A stretch of 64,000 bases of DNA. Origin: Pelomonas sp. BJYL3 (GTDB lineage: Bacteria > Pseudomonadota > Gammaproteobacteria > Burkholderiales > Burkholderiaceae_C). This document shows, piece by piece, positions 1 through 5,938 of this stretch. Numbering within the stretch: the first letter of the stretch is position 1; each line of letters opens with the position of its first letter. The notes beneath the pieces are model-generated. The model had not been told where the DNA came from. It saw only the letters and a list, made by a program, of their open reading frames with translations, and did not search any database. The position numbers and the translations under genes are program-made. The stretch lies in the NCBI RefSeq assembly GCF_027257975.1, contig NZ_JANZKX010000006.1, positions 310,001-374,000 of the forward strand, in the 5' to 3' direction.

Positions 1-1
1 C

Positions 2-1108
2 GAGTCGCTGGAGTGGTTCGGCGCCGGACGAGTCCTGCTGGTGCTGGTCGGCGTCACCGCAGCGAATCGGTACTCCATCGTCACGACCTTCTCCAACGAC
101 TCCGGGCAGACCTGGAGCGCACCGAAGGAACTGATCGCGGTGGCATCTGGCTATGTGACCCTGGACTCCGTGTCGGCCGACGCCGAGATGGTGGCCAGCG
201 GGACGGGCTACTACTACGTCGGCGTCCAGATCAACCAGGCCTCGCCTGCCTCCGCGGGCCTGTATGCATTGAACCCCACCAACAACACCGTCTCCTCGCT
301 GGCCATCCCCTCCGATGGCACCTCGGCCCAGCGCTGCAGGGTAATCGGCGGTCGAGTGACCGGGGCGGGCGTGAGCGAGGTCCACTACGCGGTGTTCGGC
401 AGTGGCGCCTGGGGCCTCAACAAGGCCACCTTCAACGGTGCCGCCCTCAACTCAAACGGTCCGTCCACGCTCGCACTTACCCCCATCGGATCCATCTCTG
501 GCATGCGTCAATACTTGACCAAGGGCGGGGACGGTAGCTACTACTGGGTCTTCAGCGCCGCCGCGGTCATGAAGATGCCGGCCAACTGGGCGGGCCTGCC
601 ACTGCAGGTCCATACCGGCCACGACAACACAGGCTGGCGGCTGCTCACGAACACCTTGGGTAATGCGACCACGGGCCAGCGCTATGACTGCAACACGGGC
701 GTGGCCAGCGTGATCGGCGGCATGAACGCGGGACGAGGCAAGGTGGGCACGCTGCATGGACTGACGGATCGCGCCTGGTCCGAGGCCGTGGTCATCGACA
801 AGACGCCGTCCAATGACCGGCACTTCGTGCACGTGGTCGGTGTGAGCGGCTCCTTCGCGGTGCGGACCACGCGAGCGGCCGACAACTTCGTGGGCGGCCT
901 CCCGGACTCGCCGGACAACGCCAGGTTCCTGCCGTATCCCTCGACCAGCTGCAACTGGTACGACCCGGCGGCCGGACAGCTCAAGGTCGTCGACTTCGTG
1001 GCGGGCACGCCAGCGAAGCTGCGGGTGCGCACCTATGCCCTGGCCAACGACTACGCCACCTATGCCCACCTCCCCTATCTCCCGGGCCTGATGGCTCGCC
1101 TGCGCTAA
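2..1108 (+). CDS. Phage tail fibre / receptor-binding-like protein, 5' truncated
   Basis: The frame is open from the first bases of the window, so the true start lies to the left; a GTG at 41 is only an internal codon. The visible 369 residues are rich in Gly, Ser, Thr, Asn and aromatic residues and include phrases such as FSNDSGQTWSAP that recall the Asp-box repeats (SxDxGxTW) of sialidase-like beta-propellers. Its place upstream of the tail genes fits a tail fibre or tip protein that contacts the host surface. The assignment rests on composition, one Asp-box-like motif and position; no catalytic site is evident. A short gene that probably belongs to the same tail assembly follows 11 bases downstream. 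Confidence 0.55.
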   Translation, partial: ESLEWFGAGRVLLVLVGVTAANRYSIVTTFSNDSGQTWSAPKELIAVASGYVTLDSVSADAEMVASGTGYYYVGVQINQASPASAGLYALNPTNNTVSSLAIPSDGTSAQRCRVIGGRVTGAGVSEVHYAVFGSGAWGLNKATFNGAALNSNGPSTLALTPIGSISGMRQYLTKGGDGSYYWVFSAAAVMKMPANWAGLPLQVHTGHDNTGWRLLTNTLGNATTGQRYDCNTGVASVIGGMNAGRGKVGTLHGLTDRAWSEAVVIDKTPSNDRHFVHVVGVSGSFAVRTTRAADNFVGGLPDSPDNARFLPYPSTSCNWYDPAAGQLKVVDFVAGTPAKLRVRTYALANDYATYAHLPYLPGLMARLR

Positions 1109-1119
1109 GAAAGTTCCTC

Positions 1120-1686
1120 ATGACCAACCTCTTTGAGCTGGGAGCCGGCGGCTATTGGACCGGCCGCATTCGCCAGCAGCCTGATGACTCCGTCGTGCCA
1201 TCGGGCTGGACCGCCCGCCAGCCGCCCGCGAAGATCCCCGCGGGCCAGTACGCTGTCCTGACGCTCGCCGGCTGGCGCCTCACCCATGTGGCGCCGCCAG
1301 CCTACGAGGCGCCCGCCCAGGCCTTCCGCCCGGAGCTGGCCATCACGCAGATCACGGCCGACGCCGAGCACCAGATGCACACCATCGTCCATGGCCTGGC
1401 GGAGGTGACGTGCCCGGCCGGCACCGAGCTGACCTTCATCGCAGAGCTGCGCGGGCCGGACGGCAAGGTGCTCCCGCTCACCGACCGCTTCCGCATGCCG
1501 GTCCGCTCGCGCGACGGCCGCGAGCGCGTCGTCCTGGCCGACATGGCCGACGGCATCGTCACCATCCGCGTGCCCCTGCGCGAGTCTGGTGTCTGGTCGA
1601 CCACCGAGGCCGCTGTGAACTCCGCGCTGCCCGGCGGCTTCCAGATGCAGTTCGCCGGCGTGACGGTCTTCGCGGTGGAGGCGTGA
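1120..1686 (+). CDS. Hypothetical prophage protein, tail-associated by position
   Basis: The product has 188 residues, no signal peptide and no membrane segment. The N-terminal part (FELGAGGYWTGRI) is glycine-rich, and the rest looks like beta-sheet with many short hydrophilic turns. It begins 11 bases after the fibre-like gene and its stop overlaps the next start by one base (TGATG), so the three genes are probably co-transcribed and translationally linked. I do not recognise a named family. Fibre-assembly or virion-decoration roles would fit the position but are guesses. Confidence 0.6.
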   Translation: MTNLFELGAGGYWTGRIRQQPDDSVVPSGWTARQPPAKIPAGQYAVLTLAGWRLTHVAPPAYEAPAQAFRPELAITQITADAEHQMHTIVHGLAEVTCPAGTELTFIAELRGPDGKVLPLTDRFRMPVRSRDGRERVVLADMADGIVTIRVPLRESGVWSTTEAAVNSALPGGFQMQFAGVTVFAVEA

Positions 1687-1940
1687 TGAAGGCTCGCATC
1701 GTCTTCTGGCTGCTGCAGGTGCTCATCGCGCTGGACCAGCTCGCCAACGCGCTGCTCTTCTTCGGCTGGGCCGACGAGACCATCAGCGCACGCAGCTGGC
1801 GCCAGCGTGAGAAGTGGCAGTGGCGCCAAGCACGCCGGGTCATCGACTGGATCTTTGCGCTACTGGGCGACAGCAACCATTGCCAGGGCGCCTATGAATC
1901 AGAACTGCAGCGAAGCCAGCTCCCCGAGACGCTACGCTGA
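1686..1940 (+). CDS. Small phage protein with N-terminal hydrophobic segment
   Basis: This 84-residue product starts with a hydrophobic stretch (residues 4-25) and carries a WADETISARSWR motif followed by a basic Trp/Arg-rich segment. Similar short proteins, with a membrane-like N-terminus, an 'xxDETxSSRxxR' motif and a CxxAYESEL-like end (here CQGAYESEL), recur near the tail or lysis genes of proteobacterial prophages. In databases they often carry unsupported names. The start codon shares one base with the preceding stop. A membrane-associated role is likely; anything more precise would be speculation. A strong terminator follows 22 bases after the stop. Confidence 0.65.
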   Translation: MKARIVFWLLQVLIALDQLANALLFFGWADETISARSWRQREKWQWRQARRVIDWIFALLGDSNHCQGAYESELQRSQLPETLR

Positions 1941-1962
1941 TCCTGCATTCCACCCATCACAT

Positions 1963-1985
1963 GGGCGCCTCCGGGCGCCCTTTTT
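1963..1985 (+). terminator. Intrinsic terminator after the fibre operon
   Basis: A perfect 7-bp stem GGGCGCC/GGCGCCC with a TCCG loop is followed by five T residues. It closes the transcription unit that begins left of the window and separates it from the methyltransferase gene, whose ATG lies only 13 bases beyond. Confidence 0.85.
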
Positions 1986-1998
1986 CATTGCTACTTCC

Positions 1999-2766
1999 AT
2001 GACAACGAAAGTCACTATCGGGCCCGCGACGCTCTACCTGGGCGACGCCCTGGACATCCTGCCGCGCTTGGAGCCCGGCATCGCCGCGCTGATCACCGAT
2101 CCGCCCTACAGCTCGGGGGGCATGACACGCGGCGACCGCATGCAGGGCACCGCCAGCAAGTACGTGAGCACCGGCGCCACCCGGGCGGCCCACAACGTCG
2201 AGTTCATGGGCGACAACCGCGACCAGCGCAGCTGGCAGTTCTGGATGTCGCTGTGGCTCACGCTCGCGCAAAGCAAGCTCAAGCCGGGCGCCTACGCGCT
2301 GTGCTTCACCGACTGGCGCCAGCTGCCCGCGCTGACCGATGTCTTCCAGGCCGGCGGCTTGGTCTGGCGCGGCCTGGTGCCCTGGGACAAGACCGAGAGC
2401 AGCCGCGCGCCGCATACCGGCTACTTCCGCCATCAATGCGAGTACGTCGTTTGGGGCAGCAATGGGCCGCTCCCTGCAGCTGAACACGGCGGCCCCTGGC
2501 CCGGCCTGGTACGCGAGCGCGTGAACCATCGCACCAAGCTCCATATGACCGGGAAGCCTGTCGAGCTCATGGAGCGCCTGGTTGCCTGTGCGGACCCGGG
2601 CGGCGTGATCCTCGATCCCTTCATGGGCTCGGCCAGCACCGGTGTGGCCGCATTGAAGAAGGGCCGCCAATTCGTCGGCATCGAGAAGAGCCCGCACTAC
2701 TTCGACGTGGCTTGCAAACGGATCGAGCTGCTGTTGTCGGAGGAAGCAATGAAAGCTGCTACTTGA
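1999..2766 (+). CDS. Orphan DNA N4/N6 (adenine or cytosine) methyltransferase
   Basis: The 255-residue product carries the amino-methyltransferase motif IV DPPY at residues 34-37, and the AdoMet-binding motif DPFMGSASTG at 206-215 near the C-terminus. The order IV then I is the beta-class arrangement. It would transfer methyl groups from AdoMet to exocyclic amino groups in DNA. No restriction endonuclease gene is adjacent, so it is probably a phage-protective or regulatory orphan methylase. The ATG at 1999 follows the terminator directly and removes a longer in-frame extension that would run through the preceding gene. The last 70 bases overlap the convergent gene on the other strand. Target sequence cannot be read from the protein. 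Confidence 0.9.
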   Translation: MTTKVTIGPATLYLGDALDILPRLEPGIAALITDPPYSSGGMTRGDRMQGTASKYVSTGATRAAHNVEFMGDNRDQRSWQFWMSLWLTLAQSKLKPGAYALCFTDWRQLPALTDVFQAGGLVWRGLVPWDKTESSRAPHTGYFRHQCEYVVWGSNGPLPAAEHGGPWPGLVRERVNHRTKLHMTGKPVELMERLVACADPGGVILDPFMGSASTGVAALKKGRQFVGIEKSPHYFDVACKRIELLLSEEAMKAAT

Positions 2767-3473
2767 TGGCTTTGCCTATCGGCTGGCCCTGAGCAACTCG
2801 AGGCTGCAATGGCTCCAACCACAGCAAGGACAGCGGCGACAAGTGCTTTGCCCCATTCGTTGGTAAGTGACGCGAGAGAACGGAGGAGCAAATAGCGCTT
2901 TCTCAGCTCGCCCAAAACTACCAACTGATACGTGAAACGCTCGCCAATGCTCAGTGAATGCCTTCCTCCAAATAGCGAGGTCATTCGTACCACAACAAGA
3001 TGGCGCCGGATCATCTTCTCGACGAGTCGGTGAGTAACGTCGGTTGGATCAAATGGCCCGCCAATGATGAACTCAGCGTCCAGCGGCCTTGACCAAGCCG
3101 ACTTCCGCGGATGCGAGACGAAGAGCACGTAGCCTTCAGCCGACTGGCTGGCAATTAGCTCGCCGCCATCCTCCAACGTCTGACGATCCACATACTCAGC
3201 TTCACCGAAAGTCGATCCGTAATGGCGCATCAGTGCATTCGTTGGTATGTGCTCAAAGGCGATCTCCACAGTGCATGCATTCAGAACGTAGTGCACATCT
3301 ACTGAAGCAGCCCATGGAAAGCCAGCCGCTTTGGCTCCAGCGACGAAGGCGCTGAATACACCGACGACTCTGTCCATCGTCTCGATCCGCCAATTGAGAC
3401 GCCTGTCCTCCAGTAGGGTCCTCGACCTGCGTAGTCGTGCTGTTGCAGCTTCAGTATTCAATTGCATAGCCAT
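2697..3473 (-). CDS. Unknown moron-like protein with C-terminal membrane anchor
   Basis: This gene encodes 258 residues on the strand opposite to all surrounding tail genes. Base composition is clearly lower in G+C than its neighbours (roughly the mid-50s per cent by eye). Residues about 208-226 (GKALVAAVLAVVGAIAA) form a probable transmembrane helix, leaving a large N-terminal domain and a short Ser/Gln-rich tail. No known motif was recognised. Opposite orientation, different composition and placement between late genes are the marks of a moron expressed from the lysogen; such genes often serve superinfection exclusion or defence, but nothing in the sequence proves this here. Its 3' end overlaps the methyltransferase by 70 bases. 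Confidence 0.7.
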   Translation of the reverse strand: MAMQLNTEAATARLRRSRTLLEDRRLNWRIETMDRVVGVFSAFVAGAKAAGFPWAASVDVHYVLNACTVEIAFEHIPTNALMRHYGSTFGEAEYVDRQTLEDGGELIASQSAEGYVLFVSHPRKSAWSRPLDAEFIIGGPFDPTDVTHRLVEKMIRRHLVVVRMTSLFGGRHSLSIGERFTYQLVVLGELRKRYLLLRSLASLTNEWGKALVAAVLAVVGAIAASSCSGPADRQSHQVAAFIASSDNSSSIRLQATSK

Positions 3474-3694
3474 GGCGGGGTGTTTCGATGCATCTGCAGC
3501 CTAACTCACTTCCATTCGCTGCACCTGGCCTTTGCGCAGTTGCCGGGCCTCTCGGTCTACCAGCGTCGAGCCGACCCGGCATCGCATGACTTCGCGCGAA
3601 GGAAGCAGAACACTGGCCGCTCATCCTCGGGGGCCGCGCACGTCAGGGTGTTGTCCCGGTGCCGGCCCCTCTCTTCAGCGACCACAGGAGCACT

Positions 3695-4888
3695 ATGTCT
3701 CTCGCCCAGTACCACCATGGCGTCCGCGTCTTCGAGATCAGCGAGGGCGTGCGCACCATCCGCACGATCTCCACCGCCATCATCGGCCTGGTGGCGACCG
3801 CCCCGGACGCCGACGCTGCCGTCTTCCCCCTTAACAAGCCGGCGCTGGTGACGAACGTCAACGCCGCCATCGGCAAGGCCGGCACCAAGGGCACGCTGGC
3901 CAGCGTGCTGGACGCGATCAGCCTGCAGTCCACTCCCGTGATCGTCGTTGTGCGCGTGCCCGATGGCGAGGGCGAGGACGACGCAGCCAAGGCTGCCGAC
4001 CAGATCAGCAAAGTGATCGGCACCGTGCTGCCCTCGGGACAGTACACCGGCATGAAGGCCCTGCTGGCGGCCCAGGCGCAGCTCGGCGTCAAGCCGCGCA
4101 TCCTGGGCGCACCCGGTCTGGACTCGCAGCCCGTGGCTACTGCGCTGGCCGCCGTCGCGCAGCAGCTGCGGGCCTTCGCCTATGTGTCCAGCGCCGGCGC
4201 CACCAGCGTGTCCGAGGCACTCGACTACCGCGACAACTTTGGCGCCCGCGAGCTGATGGTGATCCACCCGGACTTCACGCGCTGGGACACCAAGCTGAAC
4301 CTGACCGCCACGGCGCCGGCGACGGCCTACGCGCTGGGCCTGCGCGCCAAGATCGACGCCGAAACCGGCTGGCACAAGACGCTGTCCAACGTGCCCGTGA
4401 ACGGCGTCACCGGCCTGTCCAGCGACATCTACTGGGACCTGCAGAACCCTGCCACTGACGCGGGCCTGCTGAACGAGGCCGGCGTCACGACGCTGATCAA
4501 CAACCAGGGCTTCCGCTTTTGGGGCTCGCGGACCTGCTCCGAGGATCCGCTCTTCGCCTTCGAGAGCGCCGTGCGCACGGCCCAGGTGCTGGCCGACAGC
4601 ATCGCCGAGGCGCACTTCTGGGCGGTCGACAAGCCGATGCACCCCAGCATCGTGCGCGACATCCTGGAGGGCGTGAACGCCAAGTTCCGCGAGCTCAAGG
4701 CGGGTGGCTTCATCCTGGACGGCTCGGCCTGGTACGACGAAGAGATCAACACCAGCGCCACGCTCAAGACCGGCAAGCTGGTGATCGACTACGACTACAC
4801 GCCGATTCCGCCGGTGGAAGACCTGAGCTTCCGCCAGCGCATCACGGACAAGTACTTCGCCGACTTCGCCTCGCGCATCGCAGCCTGA
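3695..4888 (+). CDS. FI: Phage contractile tail sheath protein (P2 gpFI-like)
   Basis: The 397-residue product matches the P2-type sheath family: N-terminal HHGVRVFEISEGVRTI, a central LGAPGLDS segment and a C-terminal region ending in DYDYTPIPPVEDLSFRQRIT. These subunits polymerise around the tail tube and contract at infection to drive the tube through the cell envelope. AGGAG five bases before the ATG fixes the start. The preceding 221 bases hold no gene and probably the late promoter of the tail operon, although I could not identify a convincing Ogr-binding site. The tube gene follows after a short hairpin. Confidence 0.97.
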   Translation: MSLAQYHHGVRVFEISEGVRTIRTISTAIIGLVATAPDADAAVFPLNKPALVTNVNAAIGKAGTKGTLASVLDAISLQSTPVIVVVRVPDGEGEDDAAKAADQISKVIGTVLPSGQYTGMKALLAAQAQLGVKPRILGAPGLDSQPVATALAAVAQQLRAFAYVSSAGATSVSEALDYRDNFGARELMVIHPDFTRWDTKLNLTATAPATAYALGLRAKIDAETGWHKTLSNVPVNGVTGLSSDIYWDLQNPATDAGLLNEAGVTTLINNQGFRFWGSRTCSEDPLFAFESAVRTAQVLADSIAEAHFWAVDKPMHPSIVRDILEGVNAKFRELKAGGFILDGSAWYDEEINTSATLKTGKLVIDYDYTPIPPVEDLSFRQRITDKYFADFASRIAA

Positions 4889-4896
4889 CGCATCCC

Positions 4897-4919
4897 GCCC
4901 GTCGGCACCGCCGGCGGGC
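4897..4919 (+). terminator. Hairpin between sheath and tube genes
   Basis: A 10-bp stem GCCCGTCGGC/GCCGGCGGGC with one T:G wobble and a three-base loop sits 9 bases past the sheath stop. It lacks a clean T tract, so it may be a weak terminator or an mRNA-stability element that lets sheath and tube levels differ. Confidence 0.45.
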
Positions 4920-4946
4920 CTACTTTCTTCCTAGCAGATCAACATC

Positions 4947-5453
4947 ATGGCACTGCCCAAGAAGCTCAAGAATTTCATCCTGTTCAACGACGGCCGCGGC
5001 TACCTGGGCGAAATCCCCGAAGTGCAACCGCCCAAGCTGACCCGCAAGACCGAGGACTACCGCTCGGGCGGCATGAACGGCCCGATCAAGCTCGACCAGG
5101 GCATGGAAGGCATGGAACTGGAGTGGACCGCCGCCGGCTACCTGCGCGAGGTCTTCGCCCAGTGGGGCATCCTCAAGCACGACGGCGTGGCGCTGCGCTT
5201 CACCGGCGCCTGCCAGGCCGAGGATGAGACCGTCATGGCCATCGAGATCGTGGCGCGCGGCCGCCATACCGAGATCGACTCGGGCAAGGCCAAGGCCGGC
5301 GACAACACCGAGATCAAGATCAAGACCGCGCTGAGCTACTACAAGCTCAGCATCGACGGCCAGCCCGTGATCGAGATCGACTTCGTGAACCTGGTCGAGA
5401 TCGTCGACGGCGTGGACCGCCTGGCCGAGATCCGCAAGGCCCTGGGCATCTAA
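4947..5453 (+). CDS. FII: Phage tail tube protein (P2 gpFII-like)
   Basis: The 168-residue protein has the size and motifs of the P2 major tail tube family: LPKKLKNFILFNDGRGYLGE at the start, a central EGMELEWTAAGY and a C-terminal LVEIVDGVDRLAEIRKALGI. It forms the rigid inner tube that the sheath surrounds. The gene lies directly after the sheath gene and before the E/E' chaperone, exactly as in P2. Its length is normal for the family. Confidence 0.96.
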   Translation: MALPKKLKNFILFNDGRGYLGEIPEVQPPKLTRKTEDYRSGGMNGPIKLDQGMEGMELEWTAAGYLREVFAQWGILKHDGVALRFTGACQAEDETVMAIEIVARGRHTEIDSGKAKAGDNTEIKIKTALSYYKLSIDGQPVIEIDFVNLVEIVDGVDRLAEIRKALGI

Positions 5454-5492
5454 GCGCTGCCCGCCCCTCTCAAACCCTGCGGAGATCTCCCC

Positions 5493-5798
5493 ATGTCCCA
5501 CACCCCGACCACCGCCACCGTCACGCTGGACTCGCCGCTCAAGCGCGGCGATACCACCATCACCCAGATCGAGCTGCGCAAGCCCCGCGCCGGCGAGCTG
5601 CGCGGTGTCGCTCTCTACGACCTGGTGCGCATGGACGTGGCCGCCGTGCAGACCGTGCTGCCGCGCATCACGACGCCCACGCTGACGCGTCCCGAGGTCG
5701 ACTCGCTCGACCCCGCCGACATGTTCCAGCTGGCCGCCGAGGTGTCCGCTTTTTTGTCACCGAGAGCCGCGCAGGAGCTGGCCTCCCCGACCGCGTAG
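5493..5798 (+). CDS. E: Tail assembly chaperone gpE (unshifted product)
   Basis: This 101-residue frame-0 product begins with a short beta-strand region (TVTLDSPLKRGDTTITQIELRKPRAGEL) typical of the P2 gpE family and contains LYDLVRMDVAAV and a conserved acidic helix. gpE-type proteins bind the tape-measure protein during tail assembly and are absent from the finished virion. A T_TTT_TTG heptamer at 5750-5756 lies near its 3' end, so a fraction of ribosomes should shift and make the longer E+E' fusion. Confidence 0.93.
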   Translation: MSHTPTTATVTLDSPLKRGDTTITQIELRKPRAGELRGVALYDLVRMDVAAVQTVLPRITTPTLTRPEVDSLDPADMFQLAAEVSAFLSPRAAQELASPTA

Positions 5799-5923
5799 AG
5801 GAAGCGATGGCCGACCTGGCCATCGTGTTCCATTGGGCGCCGGCCGACATGGACGGCTTCACCCTCGCCGAGCTGATGGACTGGCGCGAGCGCGCCAGGG
5901 CCAGGCACGAGCCCACCGAGTAG
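5493..5923 (+). CDS. E+E': Tail assembly chaperone fusion E+E' by -1 frameshift
   Basis: After a -1 shift at 5750-5756 the ribosome reads on to a TAG at 5921-5923. This adds a 57-residue E' segment containing MADLAIVFHWAPADMD and ELMDWRERARAR, which matches the conserved FHW and LxxWRxxA pattern of P2 E'. The extended chaperone appears in P2, lambda (G/GT) and many other long-tailed phages, always just upstream of the tape-measure gene as here. E' also has an in-frame ATG at 5807, so an independently translated 38-residue form is possible, but no clear ribosome-binding site supports it. Confidence 0.88.
5750..5756 (+). promoter_or_regulatory. Programmed -1 ribosomal frameshift site T_TTT_TTG
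   Basis: The heptamer lies in register with gene E codons (TTT at 5751-5753, TTG at 5754-5756), so both tRNAs can slip back one base. It is the same slippery sequence used by phage P2 for E/E'. The overlap between the zero frame and the -1 frame is about 40 codons on either side, as expected. Confidence 0.9.
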
Positions 5924-5938
5924 CGACAGAGTATTTCC

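Noticed and set aside
3474-3694. Ogr-type late promoter in front of the sheath gene
   Set aside because: A late promoter is expected here, but I found no convincing TGT-N12-ACA element, so it is not listed as a feature.
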